53,447 bases of DNA, taken from CAYLKS01 sp964384205 [NCBI: uncultured bacterium]. GTDB taxonomy: Bacteria > JAGOEH01. The position numbers and the translations under genes are program-made. This document shows, piece after piece, positions 1-8,515 of this stretch. The notes under the pieces were generated by a model that was not told the origin of the DNA, made no database searches, and saw only the letters and a list, made by a program, of their open reading frames with translations. The DNA lies in the NCBI GenBank assembly GCA_964384205.1, contig CAYLKS010000015.1, forward strand, positions 1 to 53,447. The letters are read 5' to 3'. The stretch's first letter is position 1, and each line of letters starts with the position of its first letter.

Positions 1-201
1 CTACACAAAAGCATCTCTTCATTCAAGAGGGTGACACAATTAATTATACACTACCGAAATATTTCAAGAATAAAAAATAAAAGATGCTTGTTTATTATTT
101 ATATATCTGAGTTAAAATAAATAGAACAATTTTAGATTGGAAATAAGAGAGATATATTTGTTATTTTATGCTTTCTAAAACTTATTATTAACCATATAGT
201 T

Positions 202-1722
202 TCATTTAATTTTAACAAGCACCCCTTTATACACATTATTAATATTATATAAATATATTCCAGATGTTAGGTGATTTAAATTAATAGTGAAAATATTGGT
301 GTTTATATTGATATTTTTTTTATAGACTATTTGGCCAAAAATGTTATATATTCTTAAATAAGAATTTTTAAAAGTTCCATCTATTTTAAATGAAACAAAG
401 TCTTTAAATGGCATTGGGAAAACTATACATTCCTTTTTATCTTCTTTACTAAATACGTGTTCATCTATATCTGTTATAATTCCACAACCTCTATCTGTAT
501 TCCCTGTAAATCCTAAATCAATTCTTTGTGGATTAGAATTAATTTCCGATGAAGCATCAAAATCCGGATCTCCAGCATCAATACATGGTGAATTACAATC
601 AAGACAAAGAAAATTTAACGAATCATTTATATCAAATGTTAAAAATAATGGATTTTGACTGAAATTCTTTATAAAAGTCGAAGTATCTGAAAATCCTTGA
701 AAAAAACCTTTAAAACCAGATATGTCATTGTATTGTATCTTACATTTATTATTTCCATAATTAACAATAGCAAAATTTCCTTTGGTACTATTAAAAGCAA
801 TATTATTAATAAAATTTAAATTAGAATAAAAGTTTGAAACAACACTTTTAAAATTTACAAATGTATTATTATAGATTTCTAATAATTCACTTTTATTTGA
901 AAAAATAACGTTATCTCCAAATATTTCGTTATAAAAAAGATTATTTCTGATTAATAAATTACTAATATTATCAGAAACAACTACAGAATTTTCATTATTA
1001 ATAAAAAATTTATTAAACAATATCCGCCCTTTTCCATCTGAAATGTTTATTATAGCTTGGGAGGAGTCTGTAGATATAAATTTATTATTGGTAATGATAA
1101 ATTTTCCTGTATTACTTCTTAAAGATAAATATTCAATTGCTTTAGTAAAATCTGAAGAATCTATTACTAAAGAATCTTTAACTTCGTTGCAGATAATACC
1201 GCCACTACCAGCCATAAAAGAACTTTTTTTTATATATCCACTCTTAATTAAATCAAATTGTACAGAATTTATTTTATTATCAAAAGAACAATTATTAATA
1301 TAAATATTGGTATTTTTTGCAAATAAAGCCAATGTTCCCCCGATAAAATCTACATTGGATATAGAAACTGAATCAATATTTTTTATAAATATTAATGAAT
1401 GGGGCAAAATTCCCATTGCTTCAAGAGTAATATTTTCAAATTTAATGTATTCAAAAGAATTACATTTTATAAAATTATCATCATACATAAAGTTTAATAC
1501 ACATTTATCTTTATTTTCCCCGATAATAGTCAAGCTTTTATCAATACTAATACTATTACATATTTTAAAATCATTATGAATAAAAATAGTATCACCAGAG
1601 GAAGCCTGATTTATAGCATAATTTAAGGTCCCTCCTTTGGGAACAATGATAGTATCACCATAAACACCATAAAACAAAATAATCAAAAATAATTTTATAA
1701 ATAATAGATAAAAATATCTCAT
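202..1722 (-). CDS. Secreted right-handed beta-helix protein with T9SS C-terminal sorting domain
   Basis: A signal peptide (about residues 1-22) is followed by a long stretch of short, Asn/Ile/Phe-rich repeats typical of parallel beta-helix proteins (about 30-390; many 'N..F.N...' rungs such as IYNNTFVNF). The last 80 residues look like a type A T9SS sorting domain: a VFPMPF entry, then YNIFGQIVYK, then GIYLYNI and a basic end. By family knowledge such proteins cross the outer membrane by T9SS and are anchored or released. Substrate or ligand is unknown; no polysaccharide-lyase active site could be assigned. The ATG overlaps the stop of the upstream lipoprotein gene by 4 bases and has GGAG 7 bases before it, so translation is probably coupled. 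It is the last gene of the caspase/CHASE2/FecR cassette and may be its surface-exposed output or target. Confidence 0.8.
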   Translation of the reverse strand: MRYFYLLFIKLFLIILFYGVYGDTIIVPKGGTLNYAINQASSGDTIFIHNDFKICNSISIDKSLTIIGENKDKCVLNFMYDDNFIKCNSFEYIKFENITLEAMGILPHSLIFIKNIDSVSISNVDFIGGTLALFAKNTNIYINNCSFDNKINSVQFDLIKSGYIKKSSFMAGSGGIICNEVKDSLVIDSSDFTKAIEYLSLRSNTGKFIITNNKFISTDSSQAIINISDGKGRILFNKFFINNENSVVVSDNISNLLIRNNLFYNEIFGDNVIFSNKSELLEIYNNTFVNFKSVVSNFYSNLNFINNIAFNSTKGNFAIVNYGNNKCKIQYNDISGFKGFFQGFSDTSTFIKNFSQNPLFLTFDINDSLNFLCLDCNSPCIDAGDPDFDASSEINSNPQRIDLGFTGNTDRGCGIITDIDEHVFSKEDKKECIVFPMPFKDFVSFKIDGTFKNSYLRIYNIFGQIVYKKNININTNIFTINLNHLTSGIYLYNINNVYKGVLVKIK

Positions 1723-2753
1723 TCTTCGTCTCCTGAATTAAATATAAGTGTTCCATCATTGGATAAAATATCCACTCCCACATTTTTTGAATTTACACAC
1801 TTTTTATAAATAAATCTTAATTTTGTATTGAATTTTGAAAAATCTTTTCTTTTGAAATTAATATAAAAAATAGTTCCTTTTTCATTAATATAATGATCAT
1901 ATTTTGAAAAATATTGAATATATATCTGGTCAGGAGATGATAAATAATTAACGGAAAAAGCGATATATTCTTTCGTTAAATCAGTAAGTTCTACCTTATA
2001 AGGCATAATATAATTTTTTTCATATAAAATTTTAAATTCAATCTCAAAAATATCCATAGGATCAGATATTTCAATAGGAATCTTGAAAGTACTATCATTA
2101 CTAATAATAACTGTATCTGGTATTGATAAAATAGGATTATTGATTTTAAAAATGTCTATCCTTTGCGAATCTAAAACAGCATCTAAACTATCGCATAAGT
2201 AAACAGATAATAATATCTTATCATTATAACTTTTATCGATGAATTCTGAAAAAGATAATGCAAAATCTCTTTTTAGATAAAAATTGTTATTTAAAAAAAG
2301 CTTTATACTTCTACAAACCTCATAATCGTGTGGTAATAAAAATTTCAAATTAAGCCAGTCATTAATATATTCTAAATTTTCCGGACTTAATATAGAAAAA
2401 TTAAAAGGATTTACTTTGAAACTATAAATACCTTTAATAGTAGAAGCCCCTTTATGGTCTATTATATTAAAATAATACTGATGGTCTCCATCAAGCCCTG
2501 TACTGTTCAAAAAATATAATAGACTATCAGTATATGCTCTATAATACAGTGAATCATCTATATATAGAGAAATTTCTTTTATATTTTCTTCATCATAGGC
2601 TTTTAAAAAAAATTTTATTTTTTCACCTTCTTGAACAACTGAATTGTCTAAAGGCAATATGTGTTCTATCTCTGGAGGCAAATCAGGTTTCAAAGGCTTA
2701 TCAAAACAATTAATAAAAATTATAATTAAAAGAAAATAAAATCTTCTCTTCAT
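1719..2753 (-). CDS. Probable lipoprotein with Ig-like segment
   Basis: The N-terminus has a basic start, a hydrophobic core and a cysteine after FIN (about residue 16), which looks like a lipoprotein signal although Asn at -1 is not the classic lipobox. The segment after it (about 25-115) reads like an Ig/bacterial Ig-like module (PLDNSVVQEGEKIKF, AYDEENIKEISLYID). The C-terminal part (about 210-330), with IPDTVIISNDSTFKIPIEI, resembles a cohesin-like beta sandwich, but I would not name it firmly. There are no catalytic motifs. Its start lies 44 bases inside the FecR-domain gene and its stop overlaps the beta-helix gene, so it is a tightly coupled member of the cassette. A structural or adaptor role at the outer membrane is inference. 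Confidence 0.65.
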   Translation of the reverse strand: MKRRFYFLLIIIFINCFDKPLKPDLPPEIEHILPLDNSVVQEGEKIKFFLKAYDEENIKEISLYIDDSLYYRAYTDSLLYFLNSTGLDGDHQYYFNIIDHKGASTIKGIYSFKVNPFNFSILSPENLEYINDWLNLKFLLPHDYEVCRSIKLFLNNNFYLKRDFALSFSEFIDKSYNDKILLSVYLCDSLDAVLDSQRIDIFKINNPILSIPDTVIISNDSTFKIPIEISDPMDIFEIEFKILYEKNYIMPYKVELTDLTKEYIAFSVNYLSSPDQIYIQYFSKYDHYINEKGTIFYINFKRKDFSKFNTKLRFIYKKCVNSKNVGVDILSNDGTLIFNSGDEE

Positions 2754-3933
2754 CTTTGGAAACCTTGAATTTTAATTTAGATTTAGAAATTCTATATATA
2801 TCAAATATGTTATATGAATACACAAAAAGTTCAGCAAAAAGGAAATACTTTTTTCTATTATAATGTTGCAATGATTTATCATAATAATGAAATATCAGTT
2901 TTCTATCATTTGTTTTATTCATCAGATCGGTGAAATAATTTTGTCTATTCTGCTCATATAATATTCCGGATATCAATAATAAATTAGCACCAAATAAACT
3001 AATACCTTGAGCATATTTTTTATTTTTTAATTGATAGAATCCCGGTATTATTCCCCAGAAATACTTTTTTATAAAATTATCATGGTTAATAAGGAATTCT
3101 TTTTTAACATCTTCATAAATTTTATAAAATTTAGGTGAAATAGTATCCGGGTTAAATACCACTTTATTGTCTAAAGTTAATAATTGTTTCAAATATATTT
3201 TAGTATTGTCAAAGTCATTATCAAAACAATATAAGTAGGACAATTTAAAAAGCAAATCTTTTTGAGTATCAATACTTAATTTATCATCTTTTAGTAAGTC
3301 TTTAATATAAAATTTACATTCATCTATTTCAAGTTTTTTATATAAATTTGATATAAAGTCTATTTTGTCGTCGAAAGAAGAAAAATCATTATTAATATCA
3401 AATTTTTCTATTGTATTGATATTATCATTAACAAAGACAAATTTTTTGAATTCTGGAATATAGAAATAATTGGATAAATCTTTGCTATCCTGACTGTAAT
3501 TCATAATTTTTAAAGAATCACCTTTATATACAGCAAATATTAAAGAATCCTGTGAATTTTTTATAGAAAAATCATAAGAAGATGATTTCTGTATAATTGA
3601 TGTAACAAGTTCTTTTGTCTTAATAGAAAAATTTTCCTGGAAATTATCCGGAATTTTTACTCTAATCATACCTGTTTTTAATTCTAAAAATAAATTATTT
3701 AATATTAATTTAGCAGAATCTATTACTGAAACTTTAATAGAATTATTGAACAATAATAAAGCTTTACTGTTTTTGGATACAAGTAAAGTGTCATTACCTG
3801 ATATATTAATTTCTTTTTTTGTTACTTTTTTGTTATTGATAAATATATCGCCTTTAAAATCTATAAGTTGAATTTTTACTTCAGCAAATATATTTAGATA
3901 TAAAAACAAAAAAGTTAAAAATATTTTTTTCAT
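2710..3933 (-). CDS. Exported FecR-domain protein with hydrophobic C-terminal region
   Basis: A signal peptide (about 1-17, ending IFAEV) is followed by a FecR-type beta domain (about 20-165): an SKNSKALLLF segment and then ELKTGMIRVKIP. The middle (about 190-280) is helical and repeat-like, suggesting TPR-type folding (KKLEIDECKFYIKDLLKDD). The C-terminal 120 residues contain a hydrophobic segment around GIIPGFYQLKNKKYAQGISL and LLLISGILY, reminiscent of DUF5683-like membrane proteins. Classical FecR proteins carry a cytoplasmic anti-sigma segment ahead of the membrane helix; here there is none and no ECF sigma gene is nearby, so the FecR domain is probably a periplasmic sensor working with the two-component pair upstream. 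The ATG overlaps the regulator's stop by 4 bases. Confidence 0.7.
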   Translation of the reverse strand: MKKIFLTFLFLYLNIFAEVKIQLIDFKGDIFINNKKVTKKEINISGNDTLLVSKNSKALLLFNNSIKVSVIDSAKLILNNLFLELKTGMIRVKIPDNFQENFSIKTKELVTSIIQKSSSYDFSIKNSQDSLIFAVYKGDSLKIMNYSQDSKDLSNYFYIPEFKKFVFVNDNINTIEKFDINNDFSSFDDKIDFISNLYKKLEIDECKFYIKDLLKDDKLSIDTQKDLLFKLSYLYCFDNDFDNTKIYLKQLLTLDNKVVFNPDTISPKFYKIYEDVKKEFLINHDNFIKKYFWGIIPGFYQLKNKKYAQGISLFGANLLLISGILYEQNRQNYFTDLMNKTNDRKLIFHYYDKSLQHYNRKKYFLFAELFVYSYNIFDIYRISKSKLKFKVSKDEEKILFSFNYNFY

Positions 3934-5318
3934 TCTTTAATCCATTTAAAAAAAGTAGGCCTTGATATCCCCAATATTTCAGCTGCTTTTTTCTTTTCTC
4001 CTATTTTTTGATACATAAAATTAAAAATTATCCTTTTTATAGAATCAAATAAAGTTTCGTTTTCCAATTGTTCCTTTTTTGCAATTTCTATTAAAGTATC
4101 CAGAATCTTATTAATATCGCTTGTGTCTTGAATTTCTTTCCCAAATGGATATTTATATTCCTCAGGAATATCTTTATTTGAAATTATATTATGTTCCAGA
4201 CGTATTAATATTCTTATAGATAAATTTTCCAATTCTCTAATATTCCCTTTCCATTGATATTTTTCAAGAATAGAAAATATTTTTTCATCAATTTGAGGAG
4301 TTTTTATATTCATTTGTTTACTATATTTTTCAATAAAAAAGGTGAATAATAACCTAATATCTTCTTCTCTTTCTCTTAAAGGAGGTACATGAATTGGATA
4401 CACATTAAGTCTAAAATATAGATCTTCTCTAAATTTATTTTCTTTTATTAATTTTTTTAAATCTTTATTGGTTGCGGCAATTATTCTCGTATTTGTAGTA
4501 ATTGTTTGATTACCACCAACTCTATAAAATTCTTTTTCCTGTAAAACTCTTAATAATTTAACCTGAATTTCCAATGGCAATTCACCAATTTCATCTAAAA
4601 ATAAAGTTCCATTATCAGCTAATTCAAATTTGCCTAAATGTCTTTTTGTTGCTCCTGTAAATGCTCCTTTTTCATAGCCAAAAAGTTCGCTTTCTATAAG
4701 ATTTGGATTTAAAGCAGAGACATTGATTGCAATAAATGGCTCATCTTTTCGTTGGCTCAATAAATGAATTTGTCGTGCAACTAATTCTTTACCTGTACCA
4801 CTTTCACCTGTTATTAAAACTGGAAAATCTGTTTGTGAAATTTTATATATGTGTTTTTTTACTTCTTTAATAGCTTTAGATTCTCCTATAATCTCAAAAT
4901 TTTTTATTAAGCTATCTTGTTGTTCTCTGAAATATTTTAATTCTTTATTAATTTTTATATCTTGAATTCCTTTATTTACTCTTAAAATAAGTTCATCTGG
5001 AGAAAATGGTTTTTGCAAATAATCGTACGCACCTACTTTCATTGCTTCTACAGCATTTTCAATACTACCGTATGCTGTCATTATTAGTACAATTGTCAAA
5101 GGTTCTTTTTCTTTTATTTTTCTTAATAAATCAAAACCGGAAATTTCAGAAGGCATTTTCATATCAGTTAATACTATATCAAATTTTTCTTTTTCCAATA
5201 ATTTCCATGCTATATCTCCATTTTCAGCACTTTTTACTTCATGCCCTTCATCCTTTAAAATATTATATAATGTATCTCTCATGTAAATTTCATCATCAAC
5301 AACCAGAATCTTAGCCAA
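3930..5318 (-). CDS. NtrC-family sigma-54-dependent response regulator
   Basis: The order is receiver, AAA+ and Fis-type helix-turn-helix. The receiver (1-120) has acidic residues D8-D9, phosphoacceptor D52 (VLTDMKMP) and a late Lys (LQKPF). The AAA+ domain (about 145-375) has Walker A GESGTGKE, the sigma-54 contact loop GAFTGA, Walker B LFLDEIGELP and an arginine-rich sensor region. The C-terminal HTH is AAEILGISRPTFFKWIKE. Phosphorylation by the adjacent CHASE2 kinase is expected, giving open-complex formation at sigma-54 promoters. The start codon is TTG: AAGGAG lies 9 bases ahead and the gene overlaps the kinase end by 8 bases. I found no -24/-12 promoter in the noncoding parts of the window, so its targets may lie elsewhere. 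Confidence 0.95.
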   Translation of the reverse strand: MAKILVVDDEIYMRDTLYNILKDEGHEVKSAENGDIAWKLLEKEKFDIVLTDMKMPSEISGFDLLRKIKEKEPLTIVLIMTAYGSIENAVEAMKVGAYDYLQKPFSPDELILRVNKGIQDIKINKELKYFREQQDSLIKNFEIIGESKAIKEVKKHIYKISQTDFPVLITGESGTGKELVARQIHLLSQRKDEPFIAINVSALNPNLIESELFGYEKGAFTGATKRHLGKFELADNGTLFLDEIGELPLEIQVKLLRVLQEKEFYRVGGNQTITTNTRIIAATNKDLKKLIKENKFREDLYFRLNVYPIHVPPLREREEDIRLLFTFFIEKYSKQMNIKTPQIDEKIFSILEKYQWKGNIRELENLSIRILIRLEHNIISNKDIPEEYKYPFGKEIQDTSDINKILDTLIEIAKKEQLENETLFDSIKRIIFNFMYQKIGEKKKAAEILGISRPTFFKWIKE

Positions 5319-7341
5319 TTTTTTCTTCTCCTTTTAAAGGTAATAAAATCATAATAGTTGTTCCTTTTTTATATTGACTAAAAATTTTTATCTTTCCACC
5401 ATGCGCTTCAATAATTCTTTTAGATAAAGCAAGTCCCAAACCAGAACCATCTGGTTTGGTAGTAAAAAAAGGATTAAAAACAAATTCAAGCTCTTCTTTT
5501 TTAATACCAATTCCATCATCTATAATTTTAATTATATAATTTTCTTCATCTTTTTCAACTCTAAAAATTATAGTTCCTTTCTCCTTAATAGCATCTATTG
5601 AATTTTTTATAAAATTAATAAAAATTTGTCGCAACCTATCAGGATCTCCGTATATTTTAATATTTTTTTCAAATTCTTTTTTAAATTCTATTGGTTTTTC
5701 TATATTTCCATATCCGAATAATGCTTCGTTTATCAATTTATCAAATAAAAATTCTCGTTTTTCTAATTTTATTTCTTTACTATAATCAAGGAATTCTGTG
5801 ACTAATTTGTTTAAATTTTTAATTGCCAAAATCATATTATCAGTATATGCTTTTATAGAATCGTTATTTTTTAGTTTGTTTTTTATTGTCATTGCAGCAA
5901 GTTCTAATCCAGCTAAAGGATTTCTTATTTCATGGGCAATGGTTGCTGCCATCTGACCAATATTGGCAAGATGAACTTTTTCTTTTAATTTTTCCTGTAA
6001 TTGAATATTTTCTGTTATATCATAAAATATGATTAAAAATAATTCTTTTTGCGAATCTGAAGGATTTATTTTTTGTGACGAATTTATTTTCTCTATTGTA
6101 ATTTTAAAGATTCTTCCATTTTCTCTATATTCATCCCATTTAGACATTATATTTTCTTTTTTAAAACTAAAAAATAAATTTTTTAAATATTCATAGAAAT
6201 TATCTTCTATTTCATAATTATTACAAAAAATTATATTAAAATCGTTATCCACCAAGATAGCCTTTCCATTAAAATTATCTAAGATCAATCTTATAATTTT
6301 TTCATCATTTGAAATTTTTATCCTCAATGATTTTTCATACTCAAACCTTTTAATAAACATTATAATTGAAAATAAAATTGAGTTGCTAATTATAGAATAT
6401 ACAAAAACTATTTTAATTGAAAATATATAAAAAAGTAGAATTGTTAGTAAAAAATATCCCAAAATTGTAAGAAAATTTAATAAAATTGATTTGTAAAAAT
6501 CAAATTTTAAAACACTAAAAATAGCAATAGCATATAAAATTAATAAAATAAAAAAATTATATAAGTTGTTTATATTAATCAAATATTTATCAGTTAAAAT
6601 AGCATTTAAAAAATTCACTTGCATATTTAAGCCGGAGTGCAAATAATCAGAAATAGGATCTTTAAAAAAGTTGGAATATCCAACAATATGATAGCCAATA
6701 AAAACATATTTATCTGTAAATACTTTACTATCTTTTTTTAATTGATTTATAGCCTGAATAAATGAGAAGAATTTATAATCTTCCAGATAATTATATGGAG
6801 GATATAACGTCAGATTATTTTTATAAAATTTATTAGACTGTATTTTGGCAAGTACAGAATTATATCCTTCTGAATAAAATGGGATAAATCGAATATACCC
6901 ATCTTTAGATGTATATAAATTTGAATATCCATATTCAATAAAATTTTTAAATAACAAATTTTTGTTATTTTTCAAATAACTTAATGGCGCCCCTGAAATT
7001 ACCTTTCCTTTTATTTTTTTTAAAACAAGATTATAAAAATCAAAGTTGGTACTATCAAAATTCTTTAAATAAAAATCCATTATAATTTTTTTAGGTTTTG
7101 TATCCCCTAATGAACTTAATAAAGTAAAAATATAATCTGAAGATAAAGGAAATTGATTCAGTGCTGTAAGGTCTTCTTCTGTAATACCAATAACAACAAT
7201 AGAATCAGAAACTTTTTTATTTTTAAATTTAGATAAATAATCATAACAACTATTCTCAATTTCATTGATAGGTTTTGAGAAATATAGAATTATAAAAATC
7301 AATGAAATAGCTATGCTAATTAATAATATTTTTCTTCTCAT
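5311..7341 (-). CDS. CHASE2-domain sensor histidine kinase
   Basis: An N-terminal membrane helix (about 5-22) is followed by an extracytoplasmic CHASE2 domain (about 25-250; VVIGITEEDL and KKIIMDFYL are typical) and three or four membrane helices (about 258-332). A PAS-like linker follows (about 345-450), then HisKA with phosphoacceptor His near 470 (IAHEIRNPLAG), and HATPase_c with N box (INFIKNSIDAI), G1 (IIDDGIGI), F box and G2 (GSGLGLALSKRI). By family it autophosphorylates and passes phosphate to the sigma-54 activator encoded immediately downstream, which overlaps it by 8 bases. It overlaps the caspase-like gene upstream by 26 bases, so sensor and protease are translationally coupled. 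The signal sensed by CHASE2 is unknown. Confidence 0.93.
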   Translation of the reverse strand: MRRKILLISIAISLIFIILYFSKPINEIENSCYDYLSKFKNKKVSDSIVVIGITEEDLTALNQFPLSSDYIFTLLSSLGDTKPKKIIMDFYLKNFDSTNFDFYNLVLKKIKGKVISGAPLSYLKNNKNLLFKNFIEYGYSNLYTSKDGYIRFIPFYSEGYNSVLAKIQSNKFYKNNLTLYPPYNYLEDYKFFSFIQAINQLKKDSKVFTDKYVFIGYHIVGYSNFFKDPISDYLHSGLNMQVNFLNAILTDKYLININNLYNFFILLILYAIAIFSVLKFDFYKSILLNFLTILGYFLLTILLFYIFSIKIVFVYSIISNSILFSIIMFIKRFEYEKSLRIKISNDEKIIRLILDNFNGKAILVDNDFNIIFCNNYEIEDNFYEYLKNLFFSFKKENIMSKWDEYRENGRIFKITIEKINSSQKINPSDSQKELFLIIFYDITENIQLQEKLKEKVHLANIGQMAATIAHEIRNPLAGLELAAMTIKNKLKNNDSIKAYTDNMILAIKNLNKLVTEFLDYSKEIKLEKREFLFDKLINEALFGYGNIEKPIEFKKEFEKNIKIYGDPDRLRQIFINFIKNSIDAIKEKGTIIFRVEKDEENYIIKIIDDGIGIKKEELEFVFNPFFTTKPDGSGLGLALSKRIIEAHGGKIKIFSQYKKGTTIMILLPLKGEEKIG

Positions 7342-8476
7342 GCATATTTACTTTGATTTTTTTTGTTTCTTCTTGCGTAATATTAATATCAAACGTTTTT
7401 TGACCAAGTGAAGGATGACTTAGCTTCAATTCATGGCTACCAGCAGGAATCCCTTTAATAATATAAGGAGTATATCCGTAAATATTTCCATCTAATTCTA
7501 TAATAGCCCACGGTTTTGCTTCTACAATTAAATTGCATAACTTTTCATAATGCAATACTTTCAAATAGTCACTATCTAAAGTTTTATTATTTTTTATTAT
7601 AGAATATTCATCTTTTATTGTATCAATTTTATAAATAGCATTTGATAGGGGATCAAGTAATTTAGTTTTTATGCTTAAATTATCATTTTTACCTATATCT
7701 AATTTAATTTCATTATCATTTTTGGATAATACAAAAGCTATTTTTTTATTCATTTTTTTAAAAGTAATATTATTAGAATATTTGATTATAGGAGTTAAAT
7801 TTATGCCTTTTGTAATAAAAATTTGATCTAAGTATTTTTTTATCTCTTCTAAAGAAAGTATATTATCATTATTAAAATCTGCTCTTCCTTTTAATGCTTT
7901 TCCAAAATAAAAAGTAAAATACGAAATACCTAACTTATTGTCAATAAAACTTTTCGTTACATAAGATGATGCGGAAATAATAATTGTATTTTTACCAATT
8001 TCTGTAGGATCTATATTAAAAGAAAAACAATTATCAAAAATAAATATTTTCAAGCGAGCTTTAATTTTTGAAAACCATAGTAAAAATTCTTCTTTGGCAA
8101 AAAAAGTTGCAGGATTATCAATATCAGAATCATACAGAGCAATCAGGTGAAATAATTCCGAGTCAATTTTTTTTACATAACCATGCCCTGAAAAATAAAA
8201 AATTAAAGTATCATTTTCAGTGGATTCTTTCAATAAGTAAAAAATTTTTTCTTTAAAGTTAATTAAATTTGCATTTTCATTATATAAATCTAATTTTTTA
8301 GTATAAGAGTTTTTGAACATGAAATCTATAATATGCTGAAAATAAGCACAATCATTTACCACACTTTGCAGTTCTGGTATTCTATTATCCTTGTAAAAAC
8401 CAACTCCTACTTTGAAAATAAAAATATTACCCAAAGTAATGTTATACAAAAAGAAAAATATAAAAATCTTCTTCAT
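7316..8476 (-). CDS. Exported caspase-like (C14) protease with EF-hand-like loop and PEGA domain
   Basis: A signal peptide (about 1-16) sends the protein out of the cytoplasm. The caspase/metacaspase fold covers about 20-225, with the catalytic dyad visible as H98 (FYFSGHGY) and C150 (FIFDNCFS). Next comes a textbook calcium-loop pattern, D200-x-N202-x-D204-x-I206-x-S208-x-x-E211, of the kind often seen in bacterial C14 proteins. A PEGA domain (about 312-380) ends the protein: PWAIIELDGNIYGYTPY, then GIPAGSHELKLSHP. A calcium-stimulated, Lys/Arg-directed periplasmic protease is the family-based expectation; substrate unknown. It is followed with overlap by the CHASE2 kinase. No Shine-Dalgarno is visible ahead of the ATG. 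It could be a pseudoprotease, but both dyad residues are present. Confidence 0.88.
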   Translation of the reverse strand: MKKIFIFFFLYNITLGNIFIFKVGVGFYKDNRIPELQSVVNDCAYFQHIIDFMFKNSYTKKLDLYNENANLINFKEKIFYLLKESTENDTLIFYFSGHGYVKKIDSELFHLIALYDSDIDNPATFFAKEEFLLWFSKIKARLKIFIFDNCFSFNIDPTEIGKNTIIISASSYVTKSFIDNKLGISYFTFYFGKALKGRADFNNDNILSLEEIKKYLDQIFITKGINLTPIIKYSNNITFKKMNKKIAFVLSKNDNEIKLDIGKNDNLSIKTKLLDPLSNAIYKIDTIKDEYSIIKNNKTLDSDYLKVLHYEKLCNLIVEAKPWAIIELDGNIYGYTPYIIKGIPAGSHELKLSHPSLGQKTFDINITQEETKKIKVNMHEKKNIIN

Positions 8477-8515
8477 ATAAATAAATTATGCAATATATAT
8501 ACCATAAAAATTATA

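Noticed and set aside
9-89. AAGCATCT (9-16) and AGATGCTT (82-89) inverted repeat, with CTCTT/AAGAG within it
   Set aside because: Arms are short and 65 bases apart, there is no T-run, and the region is cut by the window edge. I could not tell it from chance.
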